A stretch of 64,000 nt of DNA from an uncultured Pseudomonadota bacterium (GCA_945952465.1 CAMFIB010000001.1:744001-808000), one strand, 5' to 3'. Positions 42,453 through 52,418 are shown, counted from the stretch's first letter. Notes: generated by a model not told the origin, from the letters alone. Program-made: numbers and translations.

Positions 42453-43862
42453 TCAACGGAACCAGACCCAGCCGACCACCGCGAACAGCGGCAGCAAGGT
42501 GGCGGCCGACCAGCCCACGTAGGCGAAGAAGCCCGGCATCGCCACGCCGCGGCTTTCGGCGATGGCCTTCACCATGAGGTTGGGCGCGTTGCCGATGTAG
42601 CTCACGGCGCCCATGAACACCGCGCCGGCCGAGATGGCGGCCAGCGTTGCCGCGCCTTCGCCCATCAGCCGGGCCGCGTCGCCGCCGGCGGTGTGGAAGA
42701 ACACCAGGTAGGTGGGCGCGTTGTCGAGGAAGGCGCTGAGCAGGCCGGTGGCCCAGAAATAGGCGAGCGCGTCGGGCTGGCCGTCGGGCCGGGTGACGGC
42801 GGCCACCACCGAGGCGAACGGCCCGCCCGGCCCCGCCTGCAGCATCGCGATGACCGGCGCGATGGTGATGAAGATGCCGGCGAACAGCGCCGCCACCTCG
42901 CGCATCGGCGCCCAGCCGAATCGGTTGGCGGTGTGCACGGCCGCCGGTGTCAGCGCCAGCGACAGCGCAATGACGCCGAGCAGCCCGGCGTCGCGCAACA
43001 GGGCGGGCAGCGGCACCGCCGTGCCGGCGAGGTCGAACACCACGCCCGGCCGCCAGATGCCGCTCATCAGCACCAGTCCGATCACGGCGGCGAGCAGCAC
43101 GAGGTTGGCCGCGCCGTCCAGACCGAAGGCGTGCGGCGGGCCGGCGGGCGCCGCCACCCCTTCCCTGGCCAGCAGGTGGCGGTCCAGCAGATAGAACCCC
43201 GCGAGCAGCACGCCGACGCACAGGCCCATCGGCGCCAGCAGGTGCTCCAGCGTCCAGAAGAACCGCACGCCCTGCAGGAAACCGAGGAAAAGCGGGGGGT
43301 CGCCAAGCGGCGTGAGGGCGCCGCCGATGTTGGCCACCACAAAGATGAAACACACCACGACGTGGGCGCGGTGGCGGCGGTGCTCGTTGGCCGCCAGCAG
43401 CGGGCGTATCAGCAGCATGGCCGCGCCGGTGGTGCCCATCACGCTGGCCAGCAGGGCGCCCATGCCGAGCAGCGCGGTGTTGGCGCCCGGCGTGCCGCGC
43501 CAACTGCCGCGCAGGTGGATGCCGCCGGCCACCGTGTACAGCGCCGCCAGCAGCAGCGTGAAGGGCAGGTATTCGGCGACCAGCGCATGGACCAGCGTGG
43601 CGCCGGCCAGCGGCGCGCCGAGCAGCAGCGCGCAGGGCAGCAGAAAGGCCAGCGCCCAGCCGGCCGCGACGGCGGCGTCGAACCGGTGCCAGAAGCGGGG
43701 CGCCAGCAGCGGCAGCAGCGCGACGGACAGCAGCAGGCCGGCGAAGGGCAGGGCCCACAGCGGCGACAGCGCGGTGCCGTCGAGTCCGGCCGCCTGCGCG
43801 GCCGTCGGCAGAGCCAGGGCGACGAACGGCAGGGTGATTTTGGCGTGCCGCCAGGCCGTCAC
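42453..43862 (-). CDS. sodium:proton antiporter-like membrane protein (NhaD/ion transporter superfamily)
   Basis: A 469-residue protein with a signal-like N-terminus and about eleven membrane spans, starting at ATG 43862. The conserved stretches MGTTGAAMLLIRPLLAAN, VVANIGGALTPLGDPPLFLGFL and FLDNAPTYLVFF are typical of NhaD-type antiporters and their relatives in the ion transporter superfamily. The true ion is not certain. It is 16 bases downstream of a UPF0114 gene on the same strand. Confidence 0.85.
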   Translation of the reverse strand: MTAWRHAKITLPFVALALPTAAQAAGLDGTALSPLWALPFAGLLLSVALLPLLAPRFWHRFDAAVAAGWALAFLLPCALLLGAPLAGATLVHALVAEYLPFTLLLAALYTVAGGIHLRGSWRGTPGANTALLGMGALLASVMGTTGAAMLLIRPLLAANEHRRHRAHVVVCFIFVVANIGGALTPLGDPPLFLGFLQGVRFFWTLEHLLAPMGLCVGVLLAGFYLLDRHLLAREGVAAPAGPPHAFGLDGAANLVLLAAVIGLVLMSGIWRPGVVFDLAGTAVPLPALLRDAGLLGVIALSLALTPAAVHTANRFGWAPMREVAALFAGIFITIAPVIAMLQAGPGGPFASVVAAVTRPDGQPDALAYFWATGLLSAFLDNAPTYLVFFHTAGGDAARLMGEGAATLAAISAGAVFMGAVSYIGNAPNLMVKAIAESRGVAMPGFFAYVGWSAATLLPLFAVVGWVWFR

Positions 43863-43878
43863 CGAGGTCTCCGGGGGG

Positions 43879-44487
43879 TCAGTGCGGGTCGTGGCCGGCG
43901 CCGCTGTGCGACAGCAGCCGGTCGGTCAGCGCGATGGCCAGTGCGCTGAGCAGGAAGGTGATGTGGATGATGGTCTGCCACATCAGCACCTTCTCGTCGT
44001 AGTTGGCCGCACTGATGAAGGTCTTCAGCAGGTGGATGGACGAGATGCCGATGATGGCGGTGGCCAGCTTGACCTTGAGCACCGAGGCGTTGACGTGGCT
44101 CAGCCATTCGGGCTGGTCGGGGTGGCTCTCGAGGTTCATGCGGCTGACGAAGGTCTCGTAGCCGCCCACGATGACCATGATGAGCAGGTTGGAGATCATG
44201 ACCACGTCGATCAGCGCCAGCACCACCAGCATGATGATGGTCTCGTTCAGCGCGGTGACGTCGACGGTCGATTTGTAGCCGATGCTGGTCACCAGCGCCT
44301 GCAGCGCGGTCTGGCTGCCGAACACGGCCTCCAGCAGGTGGATCAGCTCGACCCAGAAGTGGAACACGTAGACGCCCTGCGCGGCGATCAGGCCGAGGTA
44401 CAACGGCAGTTGCAGCCAGCGGCTGGCGAAGATGAAGTTGGGCAGCGGGCGCAGCGGCGAATGGGGGGGGACGGTGGGATCGGACAT
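43879..44487 (-). CDS. UPF0114 (YqhA) family inner-membrane protein
   Basis: A 202-residue protein with four hydrophobic spans. The family pattern is clear: [18 protein letters not shown] at the start, then [21 protein letters not shown] and [21 protein letters not shown]. Function unknown in all members. ATG 44487 is divergent from acs across about 160 bases, and the gene is followed by the antiporter. Confidence 0.92.
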   Translation of the reverse strand: MSDPTVPPHSPLRPLPNFIFASRWLQLPLYLGLIAAQGVYVFHFWVELIHLLEAVFGSQTALQALVTSIGYKSTVDVTALNETIIMLVVLALIDVVMISNLLIMVIVGGYETFVSRMNLESHPDQPEWLSHVNASVLKVKLATAIIGISSIHLLKTFISAANYDEKVLMWQTIIHITFLLSALAIALTDRLLSHSGAGHDPH

Positions 44488-44600
44488 GGGGGAGGTGTTT
44501 GCCTGAAAGGCGCGTGGAAAAGCTGCCGGATTTTAGGAGGACCCCATGACAACACCGCAGAGCGCGGGGGTGTAAGCTGAAGGCCAGTCAGTGGTGTGTA

Positions 44601-44612
44601 AGGGATAACCCT
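44601..44612. promoter_or_regulatory. short palindrome upstream of acs
   Basis: AGGGATAACCCT, an imperfect inverted repeat, lies 40 bases before the acs start codon in a region with GTGTAAGG before it. It could be an operator or promoter element; no regulator is suggested by the sequence. Confidence 0.35.
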
Positions 44613-44651
44613 GACATTGCGCCGACATTAGATCAAACAAGGAGACAAAAC

Positions 44652-46640
44652 ATGAGCACCGCGATCGAGTCCAATCTGGTCGAAAACCGCGTTTTCCCGC
44701 CCAGCGAAGCCATCCAGAAGGCCGCTCGCATTTCCGGCATGGAGGGCTACAACGCCCTGTGCAAGGAAGCCGAGACCGACCCCGATGGTTTCTGGCGCCG
44801 CCTCGCCAACGAGAACCTCGCCTGGAAGAAGCCGTTCACCCAGGTGCTCGACGAATCCAACGCGCCGTTCTACCAGTGGTTCGCCGACGGTGAACTGAAC
44901 GCCTCGTTCAACTGCCTGGACCGCCACATCGGCACCCCGACCGAGAACAAGGCCGCGATCATCTTCGAAGCCGACGACGGCAAGGTCACCACGGTCACCT
45001 ACAAAGAGCTGCTCGGCCGCGTCAGCCAACTGGCCAACGCGCTGCGCGGCATGGGCGTGAAGAAGGGCGACCGCGTCCTGATCTACATGCCGATGACCAT
45101 TGAAGGCGTGGTGGCCATGCAGGCCTGCGCCCGCATTGGCGCAACCCACTCGGTGGTGTTCGGCGGCTTCTCCGCCAAGAGCGTGCAGGAACGCATCCAG
45201 GACGCCGGCGCCGTGGCCGTCATCACCGCCAGCTTCCAGATGCGTGGCGGCAAGGAACTGCCGCTGAAGAGCATCATCGACGAAGCCTTCGCCATGGGCG
45301 GCTGCGAGTCGGTGAAGAACGTCATCGTCTACCAGCGCACCGCCACGGCCTGCGCGATGCAGGAAGGCCGCGACCGCTACCTGGCCGACGTGCTGAAGGG
45401 CCAGCCGGAAACCAGCGAACCCGAATTCGTGGGCGCTGAGCACCCGCTGTTCATCCTCTACACCTCCGGCTCCACCGGCAAGCCCAAGGGCGTGCAGCAT
45501 TCCACCGGCGGCTTCCTGCTGTGGTCCAAGCTGACCATGGACTGGACCTTCGACCTGAAGCCCGAAGACGTCTACTGGTGCACGGCCGACATCGGCTGGA
45601 TCACCGGCCACGCCTACATCGCCTACGGCCCGCTGGCCGCCGGCGCCACGCAGGTCGTGTTCGAGGGCGTGCCCACCTACCCGAACGCCGGCCGCTTCTG
45701 GGAAATGATCGAGAAGCACAAGGTCACGATCTTCTACACCGCCCCCACCGCGATCCGCTCGCTGATCAAGGCCTCGGACACCGACGAGAAGGTGCACCCG
45801 AAGAACTGGGACCTGTCCACGCTGCGCATCCTGGGTTCGGTCGGCGAGCCGATCAACCCCGAAGCCTGGATGTGGTACTACAAGCATGTGGGCGGCGAGC
45901 GTTGCCCCATCATGGACACCTTCTGGCAGACCGAAACCGGCGGCCACATGATCACGCCGCTGCCGGGTGCCACGCCGCTGGTGCCGGGTTCGTGCACGCT
46001 GCCGCTGCCCGGCATTGCCATGGCCATCGTCGACGAGACCGGCAAGGACCTGCCGAACGGCTCGGGCGGCAACCTGGTCATCAAGCGCCCCTGGCCCAGC
46101 ATGATCCGCACCATCTGGAACGACCCCGAGCGTTTCAAGAAGGCCTACTTCCCCGAGGAAATGGGCGGCACGATCTACCTCGCCGGCGACGGCGCGGTGC
46201 GCAACGAACAGAACGGCTATTTCCGCATCACCGGCCGCATCGACGACGTGCTGAACGTGTCGGGCCACCGCATGGGCACGATGGAGATCGAGTCGGCGCT
46301 GGTGGCCAAGAGCGACCTGGTGGCCGAAGCCGCCGTGGTCGGCCGTCCGGACGACCTGACCGGCGAAGCCATCGTGGCCTTCGTGGTGCTGAAGCGCTCG
46401 CGCCCCACCGGCGACGAAGCCAAGGCCATCGCCAAGGAGCTGCGCGACTGGGTCGGCAAGGAAATCGGCCCGATCGCCAAGCCCAAGGACATCCGCTTCG
46501 GCGACAACCTGCCCAAGACCCGCTCCGGCAAGATCATGCGCCGCCTGCTGCGCGGCATCGCCAAGGGCGAGGCCATCACCCAGGACACCTCCACGCTGGA
46601 AAACCCGGCCATCCTCGACCAACTGGCGGAAAACGTCTGA
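44652..46640 (+). CDS. acs: acetate-CoA ligase (acetyl-CoA synthetase)
   Basis: A 662-residue AMP-forming enzyme that activates acetate. ATG 44652 follows AAGGAGA. Motifs: nucleotide loop [26 protein letters not shown], the adenylate-binding region [12 protein letters not shown] and the C-terminal [14 protein letters not shown]. The catalytic lysine whose acetylation switches the enzyme off is K627 in [10 protein letters not shown]. It ends at a strong terminator. Together with isocitrate lyase at 52542 it supports growth on acetate. Confidence 0.97.
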   Translation: MSTAIESNLVENRVFPPSEAIQKAARISGMEGYNALCKEAETDPDGFWRRLANENLAWKKPFTQVLDESNAPFYQWFADGELNASFNCLDRHIGTPTENKAAIIFEADDGKVTTVTYKELLGRVSQLANALRGMGVKKGDRVLIYMPMTIEGVVAMQACARIGATHSVVFGGFSAKSVQERIQDAGAVAVITASFQMRGGKELPLKSIIDEAFAMGGCESVKNVIVYQRTATACAMQEGRDRYLADVLKGQPETSEPEFVGAEHPLFILYTSGSTGKPKGVQHSTGGFLLWSKLTMDWTFDLKPEDVYWCTADIGWITGHAYIAYGPLAAGATQVVFEGVPTYPNAGRFWEMIEKHKVTIFYTAPTAIRSLIKASDTDEKVHPKNWDLSTLRILGSVGEPINPEAWMWYYKHVGGERCPIMDTFWQTETGGHMITPLPGATPLVPGSCTLPLPGIAMAIVDETGKDLPNGSGGNLVIKRPWPSMIRTIWNDPERFKKAYFPEEMGGTIYLAGDGAVRNEQNGYFRITGRIDDVLNVSGHRMGTMEIESALVAKSDLVAEAAVVGRPDDLTGEAIVAFVVLKRSRPTGDEAKAIAKELRDWVGKEIGPIAKPKDIRFGDNLPKTRSGKIMRRLLRGIAKGEAITQDTSTLENPAILDQLAENV

Positions 46641-46680
46641 CGGTCGGGACAGCCTGAACCGGTTTTCCGGATTCTCCCAA

Positions 46681-46715
46681 CGCCCCGCCGAGTGAATCGG
46701 CGGGGCGTTTTTTTT
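46681..46715 (+). terminator. intrinsic terminator of acs
   Basis: CGCCCCGCCG-AGTGAAT-CGGCGGGGCG followed by eight T, 40 bases after the acs stop. A perfect 10-base stem. Confidence 0.93.
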
Positions 46716-46760
46716 CTGCGCAGCCGCTTTGCGCACCGTCCGGGCATACTCCGGCGGCCC

Positions 46761-47903
46761 ATGCCAACCGCCACGCCGCCTTCCTCACCGACAAGCCGCT
46801 TGCTGGCACTGCTGAAGGCCGACCCGGTGCTGGCCGTGCTGCTGCTGGCGTTGCCAGTGCTGGCGGCGCTCTCGCCGCTGCCGGCCGCCCGGTGGCCGGA
46901 ACTCGTCGATTGGCCCACCATTGCCGCGCTGGCGGGCCTGCTGATGCTGACCCAGGCCATCGAGGCCAGCGGCGCGCTGCAGAAGCTCGGGCGCCGGCTG
47001 GTCGGGCTGATGCACACCGAACGCCACGCCGCGCTGCTGCTGGTGCTGGCCGCGGCGCTGCTGTCCACCGTGCTGACCAACGACGTGGCCCTGTTCGTCG
47101 TGGTGCCGCTGACGCTGGCGGTGCACCGCCTCGCGCCGCTGCCGGTCGCGCGGCTGGTGGTGTTCGAGGCGCTGGCGGTGAATGCCGGCTCCGCGCTGAC
47201 CCCGATCGGCAACCCCCAGAACCTGTTCCTGTGGCAGTTGTCGGGCCGCTCGTTCGCCGGGTTCACCGCCCACATGGCGCCGTTGGTCGCCGGGCTGATG
47301 GCCGCGCTGCTGCTGCTGACCGTGGTGGCGTTCCGCGCGCGGCCCGTGGCCGTTGCCGACACCGGCCGGCCACCCCAGGTCAACCGGCTGCTCCTGGGCG
47401 TCTCCCTGGGGCTTTACGGGCCCTTCCTGGTGCTCACGGACATGGGGCAGGCCGGTTGGGCCTTCGTGGCCGTGGCGGCGGTGCTGGGCATCGTGCGGCC
47501 GGCGCTGCTGAAGAAGGTGGATTGGCCGCTGCTGCTGGTCTTCGTGCTGATGTTTCTGGATCTGCGCTTGCTGGCCGGCCTGCCGGCGGTGCACGCCTGG
47601 CTCGCGGCCCAGCCGCTGCATCAGGCGCGCGAACTGTTCGTCTGGGGCGTGCTGGCCTCGCAGCTCATCAGCAACGTCCCGGCGACGATTGCGCTGGCCG
47701 AGTTCTCGCGCGACTGGCAGACGCTGGCCTGGGCGGTCAACATCGGCGGCTTCGGCCTGGCCATCGGCTCGCTGGCCAACCTGATCGCGTTGCGGCTGGC
47801 GCGGGAGCATGGCGCCGGCCGGCTGTTCCACCTGTGGTCCATTCCGTTCCTCGTGGTGTCGGCTCTGGTCGTGTGGGCGGGGCTGTACGGAAGCTGCGCT
47901 TGA
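46761..47903 (+). CDS. SLC13/ArsB-type membrane transporter
   Basis: A 380-residue protein with about ten membrane spans. The pattern TNDVALFVVVPLTLAVHR, NAGSALTPIGNPQNLFLW and SNVPATIALAEF is typical of the ion transporter superfamily that includes ArsB, YbiR and DASS anion transporters. The NPQN(L) and SNVPAT motifs are the paired substrate loops. Substrate unknown. ATG 46761 is chosen because the frame upstream runs through the acs terminator. Confidence 0.85.
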   Translation: MPTATPPSSPTSRLLALLKADPVLAVLLLALPVLAALSPLPAARWPELVDWPTIAALAGLLMLTQAIEASGALQKLGRRLVGLMHTERHAALLLVLAAALLSTVLTNDVALFVVVPLTLAVHRLAPLPVARLVVFEALAVNAGSALTPIGNPQNLFLWQLSGRSFAGFTAHMAPLVAGLMAALLLLTVVAFRARPVAVADTGRPPQVNRLLLGVSLGLYGPFLVLTDMGQAGWAFVAVAAVLGIVRPALLKKVDWPLLLVFVLMFLDLRLLAGLPAVHAWLAAQPLHQARELFVWGVLASQLISNVPATIALAEFSRDWQTLAWAVNIGGFGLAIGSLANLIALRLAREHGAGRLFHLWSIPFLVVSALVVWAGLYGSCA

Positions 47904-47940
47904 AAACGGCGCTGGCAGCCCCATCTCTCCTACGAAAGGG

Positions 47941-48270
47941 ATGTGCTTGAACGATCTGATCGGTACCGTGCTTCGCCTGATCGCCCGCGGTGTGCTGCTG
48001 GTGATCGGCCTCGTGTTCTTCGCCAGCCTGCTGGTGGCCGCCGCCGTGCTGGCAGCCGGCTGGGCGCTGCGCTACGGCTGGGCCCGCCTGCTGGGAAGGG
48101 CGACGCCGGCTGTCGGTTTCGGCAGCGACCCCTTCGCGCAGTGGCGGCGCTTCCAGGCCGCCAGCCAGCGCTGGTCCGGCCGCCCGGACGAAGCCGCCGC
48201 GCGCCGCCGCGACGACCTGCGGGATGTGGAAGACGCGGTGGTCAAGCCCTCGCGCGTCCCGCCGGAGTGA
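47941..48270 (+). CDS. small membrane protein of unknown function
   Basis: A 109-residue protein with one or two overlapping hydrophobic segments (LIARGVLLVIGLVFFASLLVAAAVLAAGWAL) and a basic, Arg-rich cytoplasmic tail. ATG 47941 is directly after a GAAAGGG, too close for good initiation; the TTG at 47947 has better spacing and may be the true start. Third-position GC bias supports coding. No family recognised. Confidence 0.6.
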   Translation: MCLNDLIGTVLRLIARGVLLVIGLVFFASLLVAAAVLAAGWALRYGWARLLGRATPAVGFGSDPFAQWRRFQAASQRWSGRPDEAAARRRDDLRDVEDAVVKPSRVPPE

Positions 48271-48277
48271 TGGCGCC

Positions 48278-48340
48278 GAAATTTCAAGCAAAATCGGCCG
48301 GAAGTCAGCGCCAAATGGCGATTTCTTGCTATTAAATAGT
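48278..48340 (-). repeat. dispersed repeat, copy 3 (CGCTGACTT family)
   Basis: Read on the minus strand: CTATTTAATAGCAAGAAAT, CCATTTGGCGCTGACTTCC and GGCCGATTTTG. It contains the small palindrome CTATTTAATAG. It lies between the ends of convergent genes and slightly overlaps the AraC gene end. Confidence 0.65.
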
Positions 48341-49168
48341 GAGCGACAAGCGACCGCCGAACTGGCTGGGCGACTGACCCATGGCCGCCTTGAACATCGC
48401 CGAAAACGCGCTGTCGCTCGCGTAGCCACAGGCCTCGGCCACCTGGCTGACCGGCTGGCCGCGCGCCAGCATCGGCAGCGCATGCGCCAGCAGCACCTGG
48501 GTGCGCCACTGCTGGTAGCTCGTGCCCAGTTCTTCACGGAACAACCGCGTCATCGTGCGTTCGCTGGCGCCGACCTGGGCGGCCCAGTCGGCCAGCCGGG
48601 CCTGCTCGGCGGGCGCCCGCAGCACCGCCTCGCACAGCGCGCGCAGCCGGCGGTCGCCACAGTGGCGCGGCAGCGGGACGCCGAGCGCCTGCGTGTCGGC
48701 GTGCACGATCTCGTCAAGCAGCAGCAGGTTGAACGCCGGCAAACGGCCGGGCTGCGACAGGTTGCGGGGTGTGTCCACGCCGCCGATCAGCTCGCGCAGC
48801 AGCGGCGACACCAGCAGCACGTGGCAGCCCGTCCAGCCCGCCGGAATGGCCGACGGCTCGATGTACAGCGTGCGCAGGTCGGCGGCCTCCAGCACCGTCA
48901 CCGCGTGCAGCGCGCCGGCCGGGATCCACAGCGCGCGGGACGGCGGAATGACGTAGGTGGTCTCGGGCCCATCGTCCAGCGTCACGCCGACCTGGATCAC
49001 CCCGCGCGTGCAGTACGCCAGTTGCGCCCACGGGTGGCGGTGGGGTTCGATGTGGGTGTCGTAGGGCAGGGCGCGCGGGCGCTGCCGCACTGGCCGCTCG
49101 GCCGTGGGCACGAAGGGGTCGAGGTCACCCACGGGCAGGGTGTTGCGGACGGGTCGCGGCTGGGACAT
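48332..49168 (-). CDS. AraC family transcriptional regulator
   Basis: A 278-residue regulator starting at ATG 49168 (a TTG at 49225 is possible). The N-terminus is a cupin-like sensing domain (HRHPWAQLAYCTRGVIQVG and YVIPPSRALWIPAGALH), and the C-terminus has the paired helix-turn-helix (LADWAAQVGASERTMTRLF and VSQVAEACGYASDSAFSAMFKAAMGQSP). It resembles NimR/YeaM-type regulators that control a divergent exporter gene, which fits the MFS gene 83 bases away. Its last codons run into repeat copy 3. Confidence 0.92.
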   Translation of the reverse strand: MSQPRPVRNTLPVGDLDPFVPTAERPVRQRPRALPYDTHIEPHRHPWAQLAYCTRGVIQVGVTLDDGPETTYVIPPSRALWIPAGALHAVTVLEAADLRTLYIEPSAIPAGWTGCHVLLVSPLLRELIGGVDTPRNLSQPGRLPAFNLLLLDEIVHADTQALGVPLPRHCGDRRLRALCEAVLRAPAEQARLADWAAQVGASERTMTRLFREELGTSYQQWRTQVLLAHALPMLARGQPVSQVAEACGYASDSAFSAMFKAAMGQSPSQFGGRLSLTI

Positions 49169-49251
49169 ATCGGGTGTGTTTGGCGGATTTTCGATGATTT
49201 TTGACGGATTGTCGGCTTCCGGCAAACTGCCGCCAACCCTAACATCCCGTC

Positions 49252-50520
49252 ATGACCTCCGCCACCGCCACTGCCATACCCGCCGCCGGGTTGTCCGCCA
49301 ACCCGGTGCCGCTGCGCCAGGACGCCACCGTGATCGGCCTCGTCGGCCTCGCGCACGCGGCCTCGCACTTCGGCCACCTGCTGCTGCCGCCGCTGTTCCC
49401 CATCTTCATGAAGGAGTTTGGCCTCAGCTTCTCGCAGCTCGGGCTGCTGATGACGGTGTTCTTCGTGATCTCCGGCGTCGGCCAGGCCTGCGCCGGTTTC
49501 GTCGTCGACAAGCTCGGCGCGCGGCCGGTGCTGTTCGTGTCGATGGGGCTGTTCGCGCTGGCCTGCGTCGTCGGCTCCACCGTGTCGGGCTACAGCGGGT
49601 TGATGGCTGTGGCGGCGATCGCCGGCTTGGCCAATGCGCCGCTGCACCCGGCCGACTTCACCATCCTGAACCAGCGCGTCTCGGCACTGCGCCTCGGCCA
49701 CGCGTTCAGCGCGCACGGCCTCACCGGCAACCTCGGCTGGGCCGCAGCGCCGGTGTTCCTCGCCGGCTTCGGCGCGCTGATCGGCTGGCGCGGCGCCTAC
49801 CTGGCCGCTGCCGCGATGTACGCCGCCATCCTGATGCTGCTCTACGTGAAGCGCGATCGCATCCGCACCGACGCGATCGTGCCGTCGCCCAAGGCCGCCA
49901 ACGCCGCGCCGCAGGACCACAGCCTGGCCTTCATGAAGCTGCCGGTGGTGTGGTGGTGCTTCGCCTTCTTCCTGCTGTCGACCATGACCATGGCCGTGGT
50001 CCAGAGCTTCTCGGCGTCCATCCTGCAGGCGGTGCACCACGTCAGCTTCGAGGCGGCCACGTTCACGCTGACGGCCTACATGCTGTGCGGCGCACTGGGC
50101 ATGTTCGTGGGCGGTTTCGTGGCTGCCCGTTCCGAGAGCAGCGACCGCGTGGTGGCGATCTGCATGAGCAGCGCCGCCGTGCTGCTGGCGGTCTGCGCCA
50201 CCGGCGTGCTGGGCGCGGTGGGCACGATGATGGTGCTGGCCGCCACCGGCTTCGCCGTCGGCATCGGCGGGCCGTCGCGCGACATGATGATCAAGCGCGC
50301 CACGCCCAAGGGCGCGACCGGCCGGGTGTACGGCATGGTGTATTCGGGGCTGGACACCGGCTTTGCGCTGTCGCCACTGCTGTTCGGCCTGTTCATGGAC
50401 CGTGGCTGGTACTCGGCCACGCTCTTCGGCGCCGCCGTCGTGCTGCTGCTGAGCGTGTTCGCGGCGGTGGGTGTCGGTGCCCGCACCGCGCGGCGCGAGC
50501 CGGTGGCGCAGCCGGCCTGA
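49252..50520 (+). CDS. MFS transporter, Fsr-like
   Basis: A 422-residue protein with twelve membrane spans starting at ATG 49252. The first span (LVGLAHAASHFGHLLLPPLFPIF) resembles fosmidomycin-resistance-type exporters, and motif A is recognisable (GFVVDKLGARPVLF). Likely an exporter of a small molecule under control of the divergent AraC regulator. The substrate cannot be read from sequence. Confidence 0.87.
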   Translation: MTSATATAIPAAGLSANPVPLRQDATVIGLVGLAHAASHFGHLLLPPLFPIFMKEFGLSFSQLGLLMTVFFVISGVGQACAGFVVDKLGARPVLFVSMGLFALACVVGSTVSGYSGLMAVAAIAGLANAPLHPADFTILNQRVSALRLGHAFSAHGLTGNLGWAAAPVFLAGFGALIGWRGAYLAAAAMYAAILMLLYVKRDRIRTDAIVPSPKAANAAPQDHSLAFMKLPVVWWCFAFFLLSTMTMAVVQSFSASILQAVHHVSFEAATFTLTAYMLCGALGMFVGGFVAARSESSDRVVAICMSSAAVLLAVCATGVLGAVGTMMVLAATGFAVGIGGPSRDMMIKRATPKGATGRVYGMVYSGLDTGFALSPLLFGLFMDRGWYSATLFGAAVVLLLSVFAAVGVGARTARREPVAQPA

Positions 50521-50540
50521 CCGGGTCTCGCGCGACAAAG

Positions 50541-50567
50541 AAAAAGGGCCCGCATGCGGGCCCTTTT
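50541..50567. terminator. bidirectional intrinsic terminator
   Basis: AAAAGGGCCCGC-AT-GCGGGCCCTTTT between the convergent MFS and histone-like genes. It has A and T runs on both sides, so it can serve both. Confidence 0.85.
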
Positions 50568-50586
50568 CAGTGGGGAAGCGCGCCGA

Positions 50587-51051
50587 TTACTTGACGTGCT
50601 TGCCGATCAGGCCGGCCATCTCGAACATCGAGACCTGGGCCTTGCCGAAGACTTCCTTCAGCTTGGCGTCGGCGTTGACCATGCGCTTGTTGACCTTGTC
50701 CTGCAGGTTGTGCTTCTTGATGTAGGCCCACAGCTTGCTGACGATTTCCGTGCGCGGAATCGCCTTGTCGCCAATGACGGCGGCCAGCGCGGCGCTCGGG
50801 GTCAGGGCCTTCATGAAGGCCGCGTTCGGGGTGCGCTTCTTGGCCGGGGCCTTCTTCGCAGCGGCCTTCTTGGCGGGGGCCGCGGCCTTCTTCGCCGGAG
50901 CGGCCTTCTTGGCCGGTGCTGCCGCCTTCTTGGCGGGCGCAGCGGCCTTCTTCGCCGGAGCGGCCTTCTTTGCCGGTGCTGCCGCCTTCTTGGCCGGAGC
51001 CGCCTTTTTTGCCGGGGCTTTCTTCGCCGCAGCCTTTTTCGCAGTTGCCAT
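50587..51051 (-). CDS. histone H1-like DNA-binding protein with SWIB domain
   Basis: A 154-residue basic protein from ATG 51051. Residues 1-72 are a low-complexity run of AKKA/APAKKA repeats like the tail of eukaryotic histone H1 and of bacterial HctB/AlgP proteins. Residues about 78-152 form a SWIB/MDM2-like domain (LTPSAALAAVIGDKAIPRTEIVSKLWAYIKKHNLQD). The combination is known in Burkholderiales and Chlamydia relatives and points to nucleoid packing. The repeats make the DNA prone to length change by recombination. Confidence 0.92.
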   Translation of the reverse strand: MATAKKAAAKKAPAKKAAPAKKAAAPAKKAAPAKKAAAPAKKAAAPAKKAAPAKKAAAPAKKAAAKKAPAKKRTPNAAFMKALTPSAALAAVIGDKAIPRTEIVSKLWAYIKKHNLQDKVNKRMVNADAKLKEVFGKAQVSMFEMAGLIGKHVK

Positions 51052-51336
51052 GATGATTCCTTTTCTAGAGTGTTTGTCGGGTGTGCACACCAGTGAAAAC
51101 AGGGTCCTCGCTGGCAAATCGGATGCTAATGGAGAAAATCGTGCCTTCCAAGCGAGAAAACGATTTTTCACAGGGCATCGTTGCTGATTTGCCTCTGAAA
51201 AACGCGAAAAGAGGCGGTTGGCCGCGTCGGGGAGCGCTTCACTCGGCGCTCATTGGCAATTCGCTGCGCTGCAGCGTGCAAATTCGCTATGCTCCAAAGC
51301 CTCATCCAACCGCTGTTTTTCGAGGACCGACGACCG

Positions 51337-51855
51337 ATGCCGACCCCTGCCACCTGCGACCTTTGCGATGCCCACAAGAACGACGGCAGCGGCCAGTTCC
51401 GCGTGCTGCCGCCGGTGTTCCGCGACTACGGGGCCGAGCGCCGTTTTCACGGCCCGGTCGTCACGGTGAAATGCTTCGAAGACAACTCGCTGGTGAAGGC
51501 CGCAGTCGATTCCATCGGCTACGAGGACACCCCCGAGGGCCGCATCGCCAAGGTGCTGGTGGTCGACGGGGGTGGCTCGCTGCGCCGCGCGCTGCTCGGC
51601 GGCAACCTCGGCGCGGCCGCCGCGCGCAACGGCTGGGCCGGCGTGGTGATCGACGGCTGTGTGCGCGACGTGGCGGAGCTGGCCGGGCACAAGGTCGGCA
51701 TCCGCGCGCTGGCGTCCATGCCGCTGCCCACGGAGAAGCGCAACGAGGGCCAGCGCGATATCGCCGTGACCCTGCAGGGCGTCTGGGTGCGGCCGGGCGA
51801 CTGGCTCTACGCCGACGAAGACGGCATCGTGGTGTCCGCAGGCCCGCTGGGCTGA
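51337..51855 (+). CDS. rraA: RraA-like protein (ribonuclease E regulator / HMG aldolase family)
   Basis: A 172-residue protein starting at ATG 51337. The family pattern is clear: CDLCDAHKND, VVTVKCFEDNSLVKAA, VLVVDGGGSLRRALLGGNLGAAAARNGWAGVVIDGCVRDVAEL. In E. coli RraA binds and inhibits RNase E; related proteins are 4-hydroxy-4-methyl-2-oxoglutarate aldolases, and the (G/D)xxRD motif (GCVRD) typical of aldolase activity is present here. Which activity dominates is open. The 285 bases upstream hold no gene; both flanking promoters must lie there. Confidence 0.9.
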   Translation: MPTPATCDLCDAHKNDGSGQFRVLPPVFRDYGAERRFHGPVVTVKCFEDNSLVKAAVDSIGYEDTPEGRIAKVLVVDGGGSLRRALLGGNLGAAAARNGWAGVVIDGCVRDVAELAGHKVGIRALASMPLPTEKRNEGQRDIAVTLQGVWVRPGDWLYADEDGIVVSAGPLG

Positions 51856-51862
51856 GCACCGT

Positions 51863-52288
51863 GTGACCGCCGACCTGCAGCGCCACGTCTTCGTCTACGG
51901 CACGCTGCGCCGCGGCGACGACAACGACATCAACCGCCGCCACCCGATGCCGGTCTACGTGGGCGCCGCGCGCATCGCCGGCACCATGTACCACCTGGGC
52001 GCCTATCCTGGCGTCACGCTCGGCGGCGACGGTGTGGTGGAAGGCGAGGTCTACGCCATCACCGAAGCGCTGGAGCAGAACCTCGACGAACTGGAGGCGG
52101 TCTACCCGCAGCAGACCGAGGAATACTTCAAGCGCCACCTGGCGGTGTCGGTGGACGGGCAGGACCTCACCTGCGTCGTCTACGAGATCAACCCCGCCTT
52201 CGTGCGACGGGCGCCCGTGATACCCAGTGGCGACTGGGTGCGCGACCGGCATCGGCCCGAGTTCGCGGCGTCCACGGATTTTCCGTAA
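51863..52288 (+). CDS. gamma-glutamylcyclotransferase-like protein (YtfP/AIG2 family)
   Basis: A 141-residue protein from GTG 51863, 7 bases after rraA. It has the fold's opening motif FVYGTLRRG, the middle VEGEVYAITEALEQNLDELE, with the catalytic-type glutamate, and the YE-(I/V)-NP end. Some members cleave gamma-glutamylamines; the substrate is unknown here. It is probably co-transcribed with rraA. Confidence 0.88.
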   Translation: MTADLQRHVFVYGTLRRGDDNDINRRHPMPVYVGAARIAGTMYHLGAYPGVTLGGDGVVEGEVYAITEALEQNLDELEAVYPQQTEEYFKRHLAVSVDGQDLTCVVYEINPAFVRRAPVIPSGDWVRDRHRPEFAASTDFP

Positions 52289-52418
52289 CTCGCACATTCT
52301 TTTCACATTGCGGCATTTGCAATGTTGCGATGCGGCAATGTTGTTCCTTTGGGTGATTGGGATTTTCGCTATGCGGACCGACGCCCGCAAGTTATTGATT
52401 TGTTTGAGCTAAAATAAT

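Noticed and set aside
50821..51045. Repetitive DNA as a possible satellite or CRISPR array
   Set aside because: It is the in-frame coding sequence for the AKKA/APAKKA repeats of the histone-like protein.
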